From positions 1 to 59,725 of the forward strand of contig CAVZOP010000013.1 in NCBI GenBank assembly GCA_963776935.1: a DNA stretch of 59,725 nt. The letters are read 5' to 3'. The translations under genes were made by a program, and so were the position numbers. The notes beneath the pieces are model-generated. The model was not told the origin of the DNA. It saw only the letters and a program-made list of their open reading frames with translations, and made no database searches. Shown here piece by piece: positions 47,346 to 56,182 of this stretch. The DNA is from JALOLG01 sp963776935. GTDB taxonomy: Bacteria; Actinomycetota; Acidimicrobiia; Acidimicrobiales; Ilumatobacteraceae. Position 1 is the stretch's first letter. Every line of letters begins with the position of its first letter.

Positions 47346-48761
47346 TCAGTTGTTCTTGAATGAATCGAGTTCGGCGAGCAGCAGTTGCAGGTTGTCGACC
47401 GCCGGGCCCTGAGCGCCGACCATGCGGCCGAAGGCCGCGTTCGTGGCGGGATCGCCGAGGTAGGGACCGGCGTTGCCGAAAGCGCTGAGGCGGCAGGTCG
47501 AGAGCCAGTCGGCGAGGTCGGGCTCGGCCATCCACGCGAGGAACCCGCGCTGTGTGTTGAGCCAGCCGGCGGCGTAGTTCACAACGTCGGCGCGCCGTGA
47601 GAAGCCGCGAGGCGTACACAGCCGGTTCTTGTCCGTGTCGTCCTCGCGGCTCGCCTCGACGAACCCGATGAGCGCGGCGCTGAAAGGCGCTATGCCAGCC
47701 TGAATCCACTGAATCGTGACCCGGTCCGGGTCGAAGACGCGCCGATCGGGTGGCGAGGCGAGTCCCGCGGCGGTGCAGTCGACCACGACATGATCGGGGT
47801 TTGGGATCGTGCCCTCGTCAAGGTCGATCCGGTCGGCGCCAACATGGTTCACCTTGCCGAGCCGGACCACGTTGCCCACCTCGCGCAGCATCACGCGCTC
47901 GGTCTCGGAGAGGATCGCGCCACGGTTGAAGACAGGCTCGACGGCGGGGTCGAGCCGGTGGAGGACCCCTCGATCCTCCAGAACCGGAAACAGCTCGTCA
48001 AGGCTCTCGGCTTGGGCACATGCCTCGTTCTGCGCCGCCACCCACTCGACGAAGGCGCCAATCAGGCGCAGCGGCTGGATCGATGCCCGGTCGGCGGTCC
48101 AGGCGTCCCGGGGGCGGATCCACCGGATTGTGTCGGGATCGACCCCCTGCTCTATCAGCCAGCAGCAGGTGTCCATCGACGTCTTGCCGGCGCCGATCAC
48201 CGTGAAGCCTGACGCCGGCTCGTCGAGGTCGACGAGCTCGTTGGGTGTGACCACGAGCCCGGCGGACTCGACCGTGTAGGTCGGCTTGTGTGTCGAGGGC
48301 AACGATGACTCTATGTAGGTGGCGTCGACGAGCTTGCGCCGCACTCGCACCGTCGTGGTCTTTCCAGTCACCCGCGATCGCAGCCGGTGGCCACTGGCGT
48401 CGTTGCCGAGGTGATCGTGCATGCCGAAGAACCGGACCCGCCCCGACGGCACGAACTGCTCGTCGAGGACCCGGCCGTAGTAGTCGCAGATCTCTGCGGC
48501 GGTGGCCCGTTCATAGAAGCCGGCGTTGATCCCCGACTCGTCGATGCGATCATGGCCGAGGGGCCGTGACGCCACGCCGTAAAGCGCCGAGGGCTGATGG
48601 AGCCGAACGAACGGGTAGTCGTCGTTCCAATGCCCACCGGGACGGTGGCGTCGGTCGACCATCACGACCTCGGCGTCCGACGAAGCGATCAGGGCATCGG
48701 TGAACGCCATCCCGCTCGCGCCGGCTCCGACGACGAGATAGTCAGTCTCGATCTCCGACAT
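47346..48761 (-). CDS. FAD/NAD(P)-binding flavoprotein, monooxygenase-like
   Basis: The 471-residue protein opens with a canonical dinucleotide fold, DYLVVGAGASGMAFTDALIASSDAEVVMVDRRHRPGGHWNDDYPFVRLHQPSALYGV. GFTVIGAGKTSMDTCCWLIEQGVDP near residue 190 is the second (NADP-type) nucleotide site. VVVDCTAAGLASPP near 335 closes the FAD fold. It resembles flavin monooxygenase/thioredoxin-reductase-like proteins, but the strict Baeyer-Villiger fingerprint is not seen, so the substrate is unknown. C-terminal residues (NTQRGFLAWMAEPDLADWLSTCRLSAFGNAG) look like a helical cap. ATG 48761 is used. Confidence 0.85.
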   Translation of the reverse strand: MSEIETDYLVVGAGASGMAFTDALIASSDAEVVMVDRRHRPGGHWNDDYPFVRLHQPSALYGVASRPLGHDRIDESGINAGFYERATAAEICDYYGRVLDEQFVPSGRVRFFGMHDHLGNDASGHRLRSRVTGKTTTVRVRRKLVDATYIESSLPSTHKPTYTVESAGLVVTPNELVDLDEPASGFTVIGAGKTSMDTCCWLIEQGVDPDTIRWIRPRDAWTADRASIQPLRLIGAFVEWVAAQNEACAQAESLDELFPVLEDRGVLHRLDPAVEPVFNRGAILSETERVMLREVGNVVRLGKVNHVGADRIDLDEGTIPNPDHVVVDCTAAGLASPPDRRVFDPDRVTIQWIQAGIAPFSAALIGFVEASREDDTDKNRLCTPRGFSRRADVVNYAAGWLNTQRGFLAWMAEPDLADWLSTCRLSAFGNAGPYLGDPATNAAFGRMVGAQGPAVDNLQLLLAELDSFKNN

Positions 48762-49157
48762 CGATACCCCTCCCCGGTAGTCGGTCACGCGATCGTAAGC
48801 GACCAACGATGCGTCAGACTCGACGAGCGCGTAGCGCGCAATCGAAAAACGAGTCGGCGGGAAGCGATACGGGCCAACCGCGGCTGTCCCACAATGCCCG
48901 ACGTCGGCCGCGCATACGCGCCGTTCGGTGCGCACCAACCGGCGATCGGGGACCTCGATTCGGCGCTGGTGTTATCGGCGGACGCGGGCGGCGACCGACC
49001 GGCTCGGCAGTTCGCCGGAAGTGTGCGGCGCCGTATCGCTGGGGTGCCGGTGGTGGCGGGGGCTTCGACGAACCGGCCCCGGGCGGCTGTGTGCAGGTCG
49101 TGCACTCTGGGACGTTGGCCTCTGGCGACGAGCGGTCAGCTGAGCGATGGTCGTGGT
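48762..49157. other. Divergent intergenic stretch of about 400 bases
   Basis: It lies between the starts of the flavoprotein and acyltransferase genes, so it should hold two promoters. None is clear enough to place. No protein-like frame was recognised. Confidence 0.4.
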
Positions 49158-49919
49158 GTGGTCGACAGTACCCGACGATGGGTAACGCCGGTTGTGCGCG
49201 AGTGGCACGAGCACGGCAGCGCCTACGAGATCGTCCGGCTGGTCACGGCCCCGGCTCGGCGCGGTCTGGTACGCCTCACCGTGGAGCATCCCGAGAACCT
49301 GCCAACGCAGGGGCCGGTGATCGTGGTGGCCAACCACCGTTCGTTCTTCGACTCCGTGCTGTTGATGTTCGCTCTGCCGCGACCCGTGTCGGTGCTCGGA
49401 AAGGCCGAGTACACGGACCGGTGGATCACGAAATGGCTGTTCTGTGGTGCCGGGATGATCCCGATCCGGCGCGAGAATCCCGCCGATCTCGTCCGCGCGT
49501 TCGCGCAAGTTGATGATGTCCTCGATCGCGGTCAGGTGGTCGGGCTGTTCCCCGAGGGAACCCGATCACGAGACGGACTGCTGCACCGTGGGCACTGCGG
49601 TGCAGCTCATCTGGCGCTCACCACGGGTGCCCCGATCGTGCCGGTCGGCATCATCGGCACCGATCGGATCCTGCCCACCGGCGCCCGGCTGGTGCGCCCG
49701 TTCCGACACGCCACGATCAGCCTCGGTAAGCCGATCCTCACTGCCGACGCTGGGTTCACGTCGAGTACGAACCGTGCTCGACGCCAAATCACCGACCGGC
49801 TCATGAGTGACATCCAACGACTCTGTCGGCAGGACTACGTCAACCAGTACGCACCGCTTCTCTCCGCCGACTCAGACGACGAGCCCGTATCGAGTCGGCT
49901 TCATCGAACCCGGCGGTAA
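49158..49919 (+). CDS. 1-acyl-glycerol-3-phosphate acyltransferase (PlsC family)
   Basis: The protein transfers acyl groups to lysophosphatidate or a related acceptor at the membrane. NHRSFFDS (HX4D catalytic motif, near residue 68), MIPIRRENPADLVRAFAQ and LFPEGTRSRDG (block III, near 140), and IVPVGIIGTDRILP (block IV) are all present. The start at GTG 49158 gives 253 residues; GTG 49197 is an alternative. The C-terminal 40 residues are variable and charged. No other lipid gene adjoins it. Confidence 0.92.
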   Translation: MVDSTRRWVTPVVREWHEHGSAYEIVRLVTAPARRGLVRLTVEHPENLPTQGPVIVVANHRSFFDSVLLMFALPRPVSVLGKAEYTDRWITKWLFCGAGMIPIRRENPADLVRAFAQVDDVLDRGQVVGLFPEGTRSRDGLLHRGHCGAAHLALTTGAPIVPVGIIGTDRILPTGARLVRPFRHATISLGKPILTADAGFTSSTNRARRQITDRLMSDIQRLCRQDYVNQYAPLLSADSDDEPVSSRLHRTRR

Positions 49920-50040
49920 CGCCGAAGCGTTATGAGCGAACGGACACGAGGGACGAACCGTCGTTCTGCGCTCGTGGTTCGCCGCCAACTCGAAGTTCTC
50001 GGTTGGGCACGCGCCACGATCGCCCGCCGCTTGTGCACGA

Positions 50041-50697
50041 TCACTTCGCAGTCAGCCGGCGCTCAGCGGCATCGGCGGAGGCGTAGTGCGTGGTGGATGG
50101 CTGCGGGCTCGTCGCAATCAGCCGGCGCTCAGCGGCATCGGCGGAGCCGTAGTGCGTGGTGGATGGCTGCGGGCTCGTCGCAATCAGCCGGCGCTCAGCG
50201 GCATCGGCGGAGCCGTAGTGCGTGGTGGATGGCTGCGGGCTCGTCGCAATCAGCCGGCGCTCAGCGGCATCGGCGGAGCCGTAGTGCGTGGTGGATGGCT
50301 GCGGGCTCGTCGCAATCAGCCGGCGCTCAGCGGCATCGGCGGAGCCGTAGTGCGTGGTGGATGGCTGCGGGCTCGTCGCAATCAGCCGGCGCTCAGCGGC
50401 ATCGGCGGAGCCGTGGTGCCCTTGATTGGCAGGCACCTCGGCGACCGCCATGTCGGGCCGAACCGCACGGCTGGCGTCTCGGTCCTGGGTGACCGCGGTC
50501 AAGGCGACGGTGAGCGCTGCCGCCGCGGCTGCGACACCGGCGGCCTGCCACAGCTTTGACAGCCGTCGTGTTTGGACAGGCCCGCAGGGGGAGCGCGAAA
50601 GTTCTTGCTTGTTGAGTCCGTTGCTGGGGCTCCCGGGGTTCGCCTGGACGGCGTATCGCTGCTCGGCGCTACGTCGGGTCGTTGTCGTGGTTGTCAT
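50041..50697 (-). CDS. Membrane-anchored tandem-repeat protein (22-residue unit, about 5.5 copies)
   Basis: The function is unknown. The 218-residue product starts with a poly-Thr MTTTTTTRRSAEQRY. One hydrophobic segment (LWQAAGVAAAAAALTVALTAV, about 50-70) is followed by a short linker and then near-identical copies of SADAAERRLIATSPQPSTTHYG to the C-terminus (SADAAERRLTAK). The hydrophobic segment would place the repeats outside the membrane. It lies 106 bases downstream of the large LuxR-type regulator on the same strand and may depend on it. The unit has no cysteine and mixes charged and Pro/Thr residues. No repeat-protein class I know matches. Confidence 0.72.
   Translation of the reverse strand: MTTTTTTRRSAEQRYAVQANPGSPSNGLNKQELSRSPCGPVQTRRLSKLWQAAGVAAAAAALTVALTAVTQDRDASRAVRPDMAVAEVPANQGHHGSADAAERRLIATSPQPSTTHYGSADAAERRLIATSPQPSTTHYGSADAAERRLIATSPQPSTTHYGSADAAERRLIATSPQPSTTHYGSADAAERRLIATSPQPSTTHYASADAAERRLTAK
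50053..50414. repeat. 66-bp minisatellite inside the tandem-repeat gene
   Basis: The unit beginning CAGCCGGCGCTCAGCGGCAT starts at 50053, 50119, 50185, 50251, 50317 and 50383. The spacing is exactly 66 bases. The internal units are identical. The first differs by one or two bases (GGAGGCGTAG for GGAGCCGTAG) and the last decays at GCCGTGGTG. Because 66 is divisible by three, copy-number changes keep the frame. Confidence 0.97.
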
Positions 50698-50803
50698 GGT
50701 GTGCTCCTCGTTCGGGACGGGATTCCCCGTCTGGATCGAACGTACGGAACGAGTCGGACACCATCATCGGGGAACTCCCTCATGCGTCGACGTGGAAGGT
50801 GGG

Positions 50804-53612
50804 TCAGTCAGAGGTGTTCTCCGACGGGTGCCGCTGCGAGATCGCAGCGGCCAGTTCGGCGCGGTTTCTCACTGCGAGCTTGGCGAGGATGTTCGAAACG
50901 TGCCGCTCGATCGTCTTGCGCGAGAGGAACACCGCCGACGCGATCTCGGGATTGGTCGAACCCGCACTGACCAGCAGCGCAATCTCCCGTTCTCGGGGGG
51001 TCAGAGTTGCCAACGGATCGTCACCCGACCCGCTGGCCTGGCGGCGCCACGTACGGACGCCGAGCGTGCGGAGGAGCTGGTCCGCCACTCGTTCCTGGGT
51101 CGTCGCCTTCATGGTCTCAGCGGCGGTGCCGGCGTGGCGCAGGGTCTCGATGGCGCCGGTCCGGTCGTAGCCGGTCTGGACTACTCCGAGATCGAGCTCG
51201 GCCCACACCGCCTCGACGTACAGGTGCTGGCGTTCGGCTTCGGCGATGACCGCCCGGAGCGCCTCCGCGCTGTCGGCGGCGGCGCCGCTGGCGCTCAGGA
51301 TCGCGGCCAGGGCGCGCTGCCGCCAGAAGCGGTTGTGCGCGTCCGACGGCGAGATCTCGGCCCGGGCGACGAGCGAGCGGGCACCGGCCGGTTCGCCGAT
51401 TCTCGCCAAGGCCTCTGCGCCGCGCACGGACGTTTCCGCCTGACACCGGACGCAAGCCGCTGACTGGGCATCCTGCAACGCCTCCGCCACTGCTTCGCGC
51501 ACCTCTTCGGCGCCGTTGCTCGGGTCGAGCCGGGCGATCGCGGTCGCTCGTTCGCGATGGGCATGCTGGCGATAGTGCGGATCGGGTTCCACGGCAGCGG
51601 CGGCGCGCAGACCCTCCACGGCGGTCCGCCAGTCGCCTTGGAGCAACTCGAGTTGGTGCGGTAACACCACAGCGAACGCGCGTGAGGGGCGGAACTCCTC
51701 GAGCCGCGTGCCGAGGGCGACGCAATCGCGCAAGACGGCGTCGGCTTCATGAAGGCGTCCCATCGAGACCAGGACGTTTGCGAATGCGGCGCCCACCTCG
51801 AGCGTCCTCTGAGGCAGGATCTTCTGGTGGACCGTGTCCCATGCCTGACGAAGTCGGGCTTCAGCATCGTCGTTCAGGCCCAGGAATCGAAGGGCGACTG
51901 CACCCTCGACGAGAGCGCGGATATGGGTGGCGTCATCGAAACCGGTGGCGGCCATCTCGAGCTCTCCGGCGAGAGCCAGCATCTCGTCCGGGTCGCCGAA
52001 TAGCAGCGCCACCTCGGCGGCGACGTATAGCGCCCGGAGCAGGGCACGTCGTCGGTGCATTTCCGACGGGTCCGATCCACTGGTGTCGAATGCCAGTGCA
52101 CGCGCGCCCGCGAGGGATCGCTCGGCTGCATCGCGGGCTTCGTGGGGCTGATGCTCGAGGTACTTGTAGAGCGCCGCTTCTTGGGCGAGGGTTTCGACAT
52201 CGAGAACGGCGTCTCCCGAGGCCCCGTCGCCGCGCTCTGCGCCAATGGAGCCATGCTTCTCGGGGCCGGGCGAGCTCGAGCGCGGCTTCCGACGCGCGCA
52301 GCGATGCTCGTGCCGACCGGTACCGGTCGCCGTCGGTCGATGCGCACTCCGACCAGCGTCGCAATGCTTCCTCATGCTGTCCGAGGTCGGACGCCAGCGA
52401 AGCGACTCCTTCGCGAAGGCGTTGCGCCCCGACCGTTCGAGGGCCGACGCCGTCCGCGACGGAGGCAAGTCTGGCGAGCGCGCCGACCTCGAGGCACCTG
52501 CGTGACGACTCGACGAGCCTGGTCGCGAGCTCCACACTCGGACTGCCTGCGAGATGTTGATGTTCGAGCGCCTCGATCAGGAGTTGTTCGTCGTCGCCGG
52601 CCGTTGCTTGCAGCCACACCCCCAGGCGTCGGTGTATGCGGCGGGCGCGACCGGCCGAGATCGTGCCAAGAATCGTTTGTTGGATCAGATCGTGGGCAAC
52701 GGATGCGGAACCGGATTGACGGACCGCGAGCCCGGCCTGCTCGAGCGTCGTCAGTGCTCGCTCGACTCGCGGTCGCCGCCAGGCCTGCACCTCGACCACG
52801 TCCTCGATCGGTATCGGACGGGCAACGACGGCGAGCAGGGCGAGCAACGTCTCCCCGTCGATCCCACAGGGTCGCAGACGGTCCGACAAGATGCGACCGG
52901 TATCCAGATCGAGATGCTCGCTCGTGGCCAGGACGTGCAACCAGAACGGCGAGCCACCGGACGTCGTCCACGCCTCGATTGCTCGATCCTCGGTGACCTG
53001 CGGATCGAGATCACGGGCCAGTCGAACCGCGTCCTCGCGCTCGAGCGGACCGAGCTCGATCTCGAGCAAACGACCCGGTTGGAGCACACGGCGGAGCGAT
53101 CCCATGACGCTCAGCGCCACGTCGGAGGGTCGCGACGCGAACACTACGACCAGGGTTTGGCGACTCGTTGCCGCCGCTCGCACGACGTAATGCAGGAGCG
53201 CCACCGACGTGTCGTCGACCCAATGCACATCGTCAACCAGCAACACGGTCTGTCCGCGCCCGGCGAGGGCGCGATGCACAGCTTCGAACACACGCACCGG
53301 CTCGACGCGTGTCGACTCACCTGAAGCGTCGAACTCCAACGGGTTGATGGCGCGGGGTATCTCAGCACGCAGTGCTCCGAGCAACCGATGTGAGGCGGCG
53401 AAAGCCACGTCCCGCTCGGGTTCGAACCCGGCCATCGAGATGACGGCGACGGGCGCAGCGAGCGCCGGCAACTCGGCGAGGAGACGCGACTTACCGGATC
53501 CCGGCTCCCCAAGCACCATCGCCGCCGCGGCATCGGCCCTATCGAACGCGTCGTTGAAAAGAGCGCGCAGCGCTGTCAACTCCGAGGAACGGCCGAAGAA
53601 CCTGCCCGGCAC
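50804..53612 (-). CDS. Large ATP-binding LuxR-family regulator (LAL/MalT-like), one-base frameshift
   Basis: A regulator of about 935 residues. The N-terminal ATPase has FFGRSSELTALRALF, Walker A VLGEPGSGKSRLL near residue 37, Walker B TVLLVDDVHWVDDTSVALLHYV, and a winged helix (LLALLAVVARPIPIEDVVEV). A long TPR-like middle follows, and the C-terminal LuxR HTH: LTPREREIALLVSAGSTNPEIASAVFLSRKTIERHVSNILAKLAVRNRAEL. Frame changes between ELARPREAWLHWRRA and GDAVLDVETLAQEAALYKYL, at about 52215-52260, with one extra base. The start is probably GTG 53612 (VPGRFFGRSSEL). It probably senses an inducer through the TPRs and controls the downstream repeat-protein gene. Confidence 0.85.
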
Positions 53613-54309
53613 AAAGCTCAGGTTAGGACTACGGGTCCTCGGGGCCAGATTGTTTCCACGCTCGGGCGGGCGAGTCTCACGCGACGGTGAACATGAAGAC
53701 CATTCCGTGCATGGGGTGCGGCAGGCCCCGAGCTGAACGCCTTGTCCATGATCGTGACCTTCGAAACGAAGCAGAGCATCGCGTAGGTGCCGGGTGTCAG
53801 CAGCCCCACGCAGGCTGGAAGAGCCACGAGTACTCGGCGTCGCCACTACAGGTGGGTACGGTCGCGGCGTGAACTTGTCCATTGCGACAACGTCGGCGGC
53901 GCATCCTCAACTGCCAGGGGGCGGAACTCACCCGCATCCGAGCTGACACCGTGGTGGAGGATCGGAACACAGAACGTTCGCCGAGAGCGCTCCGAGCTAA
54001 TCCGAATAGCACTCGCAGATCCGGCGATCTGTACCCGAGTCGCACGCTTAGATCGCGACGGATCGCGCCGTAGCCTGCGTCCCTTGGCACGGTGCGTCTC
54101 CGTTGCCGTCGCGGCGCGAGCGCGCCAAAGCGCCGTCCGATAACCGCGTCCCGTAATCGCAAGCCACCATGCCCGAGAACGCCGGTTGGCGGACGCGCGT
54201 CGCCGGATGGACCCGGAGTGCGCGTACTCGACAACGTCAGCGTGTTCAGCCGAAAAAGCTGATGTTCTCCCAACGATCGTCGAGAGCGACAGGTCAGCAG
54301 AGCACGAAC
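53613..54309. other. Gene-free stretch upstream of the LuxR gene
   Basis: No protein-like frame was recognised on either strand. Contains a dispersed repeat at 54171-54210. It is the most gene-poor part of the island. Confidence 0.5.
54171..54210. repeat. Dispersed intergenic repeat copy
   Basis: GAGAACGCCGGTTGGCGGAC followed by GCGCGTCGCCGGATGG. It is closely similar to 45601-45642 and the right half of 43226-43259. Confidence 0.6.
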
Positions 54310-54580
54310 TCGTCCCAACCGCATTCTCCGGTGGTGACCATCGCCGATTGAGAGACGAGCAAGTCGCCCGGCGAGGTGTTGCGGCCGTGTTTTGACGAAG
54401 ATCTGCGCGATGTGAGTATCGACCGACGGCGACCCATCACTTTCGACACGATGGTGGGGTCGATGACCGTCTGGCCTTCCGTCAATCGCCGCCACGATTC
54501 GACGAGAGTGGCGATGTCCATGATGCGGTCCTTGAGCAGATACCCCATCCTCGTCGTCGAGCCGATCACCGGTCGTCGCG
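54310..54580 (-). pseudogene. NarL/FixJ response-regulator remnant
   Basis: Minus-strand fragments resemble the end of a receiver domain and linker (MGYLLKDRIMDIATLVESWRRLTEGQTVIDPTIVSKVMGRRR). After a frame change and loss of most of the HTH, a tail like that of the LuxR output domain follows (DTHIAQIFVKT, HHRRMRLG). The GYLLKDR and DP-x-VV-type pieces are family hallmarks. The N-terminal receiver with its phospho-Asp is absent. It is therefore a broken remnant, adjacent to the right boundary of the island. Confidence 0.6.
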
Positions 54581-54727
54581 CCCGCAGTGAAGCATGACCA
54601 ACTGGCCACCACGAAGCTGCTGCTCGAAGTAGGAGCGAGCGCGCCCTTACGTGCCGTGGACACTCGCGTTTCGTGGGCCGTGCCTCATGACTATGTCCAC
54701 TTGGGCAAAACTGACCGTGTGGCCGGG

Positions 54728-54754
54728 ACGGGAGTTCGGTTCTCCTCATCCGCT
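54728..54754 (+). other. Second copy of the tRNA-Gly 3' end (candidate attachment site)
   Basis: ACGGGAGTTCGGTTCTCCTC plus ATCCGCT matches the last 27 bases of tRNA-Gly (39527-39553) at 24 positions. Two of the three differences (G to A, C to T) form a compensated T-stem pair, so the copy derives from a functional tRNA and not from chance. It overlaps the stop codon of the minus-strand amidohydrolase gene. With the tRNA it delimits a 15.2-kb segment. Confidence 0.65.
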
Positions 54755-56182
54755 CTCAACAGTGGCTGAACCGCCATGGATTCGCCCACCGGCGCGGAAC
54801 GTCGCCACGACGCGTTCGGCGCTCGGCGCAGCGAGCACCTCGGAGAGCGGTGCGTCGAGCAGGCAGAGGTCGGCGACCGCACCGACGACGACCCGCCGAG
54901 CCGAGCCGCCCGGCGCCGCTAGTTCACCGAGGAACAGGGCGAGCGCCCGATGCGGCGCAACGGCCTCCGACGGGACTAGTCGCCGACCTCCCATGGTCGA
55001 CCTGCACGTGGCAGCGACGATCGCGGACCACGGGTCGCCATCGGTGTACGGGCTGTCGGTGCTGCCCGCCACCGGCACGCCGCGATCGAGCAGACTGCGG
55101 CACGGGTACAGAAACGGTCGGTCCTCCAGGTCGGCCTCGACCAGGTAGTCGTCGCCTCGCTCGAACACGAACCCGGGTTGCGTCACGACCGTGAGGTGAC
55201 CGGCTGCCAACTTCGCTCCGAACTGGGGCGGGATCACGGCACCATGCTCGATTCGATCACCAGGGCCGAACCCCGCGGCGTCCCACGCCGCCAGCGCGAG
55301 CGCCAGCGCCGCCCTCGTGACGCAGTGCACGGCGACTGGACGACGACGGGCGTGGGCGAGTTCGATCCAACTGACGAGGTCGTCGAATGGCGGAGGCGTG
55401 TGGTCCTCGAGAACGATCTTCACGGGGCCGACCTCGAGCGGCTCGGGGAACCGCTCCGAGGTCAACGACGGGCTCCCAGTTACGGCGACCCGTTGCGGCA
55501 ACGCACCGCCGCGTACCGCGTCGACGAGCGGACGCAGGTCGCCGATGCGGTCGTACGGTGTCGTGTCGGTGACGCCGGTGATCCCGAAGCCGGCCAGCCG
55601 TCTCCCGACAGTGCCGAGATCGGGCACGCCCTCGAACGGGAGCACGTCGCGCAGCCATCGGTCGAGACGGAACAGCCGACCCGTCGGACGACCCGATCCG
55701 TCGCGTTCGACGCCCTCCGCCGGCCATGTCGAGGCGGTCCGTTCGATGACATCGAGTGCTGTCGAGTTGAGGATCCACATCGCACCGCCGCGGTGCTGAA
55801 CCCGCAGTGGCCGATGCGGCACGATGGCGTCGAGGAGCTCGCGGTCGAGCAGTCCGGCAACCGACTCGTGGTAGCCCACGGCGCGGATCCACGCCCCTTC
55901 AGGATGGGATCGATCGGCTCGCCGCAGCGCGCCGGCCAGCGATGCCGCGTCGCGGACGGCGGGCGGACCGACATCGACCGACGTCATGGCCGCGGCCGTC
56001 GCCAGCAGGTGGATGTGATGATCGTGCAGACCGGGGATCAGTGCACCGCCGCGTCCCTCGACGCGCTCGGTCGCCGTCACGTCACCGCCGTGCCCGACGG
56101 CGGTGACGTGACCCCGCGAGACCACGACGTCGACCACCTGACCCTCGACCTCGACGTCAGTGATGAGCACATCGGCCGTCAT
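54746..56182 (-). CDS. Amidohydrolase-3 (YtcJ-like) family metal-dependent hydrolase
   Basis: The 478-residue protein has MTADVLITDVEVEGQVVDVVVSRGHVTAVG (composite beta sandwich) and then the metal motif GLHDHHIHLLATAA (HxH near residue 57). RRPVAVHCVTRAALALALAAW (His ligand), DRIEHGAVIPP and PVAGSTDSPYTDGDPW (catalytic Asp region) follow. This matches YtcJ-type amidohydrolases; the natural substrate is unknown. ATG 56182 overlaps the stop of the CoA-transferase gene, so the two are coupled. Its last codons and TGA lie inside the tRNA-end copy at 54728-54754. Confidence 0.9.
   Translation of the reverse strand: MTADVLITDVEVEGQVVDVVVSRGHVTAVGHGGDVTATERVEGRGGALIPGLHDHHIHLLATAAAMTSVDVGPPAVRDAASLAGALRRADRSHPEGAWIRAVGYHESVAGLLDRELLDAIVPHRPLRVQHRGGAMWILNSTALDVIERTASTWPAEGVERDGSGRPTGRLFRLDRWLRDVLPFEGVPDLGTVGRRLAGFGITGVTDTTPYDRIGDLRPLVDAVRGGALPQRVAVTGSPSLTSERFPEPLEVGPVKIVLEDHTPPPFDDLVSWIELAHARRRPVAVHCVTRAALALALAAWDAAGFGPGDRIEHGAVIPPQFGAKLAAGHLTVVTQPGFVFERGDDYLVEADLEDRPFLYPCRSLLDRGVPVAGSTDSPYTDGDPWSAIVAATCRSTMGGRRLVPSEAVAPHRALALFLGELAAPGGSARRVVVGAVADLCLLDAPLSEVLAAPSAERVVATFRAGGRIHGGSATVESG

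Noticed and set aside
49932..50559. Plus-strand open frames with repeated QSAGAQRHRR or GGWLRARRNQPALSG units
   Set aside because: These are antisense readings of the 66-bp repeat. The minus-strand frame has a start, a membrane segment, a sensible linker and a clean stop.
39554..54727. Integrase or transposase gene inside the island
   Set aside because: All frames over 100 codons were read, and none showed tyrosine-recombinase (R-H-R-Y), serine-recombinase or DDE transposase motifs.
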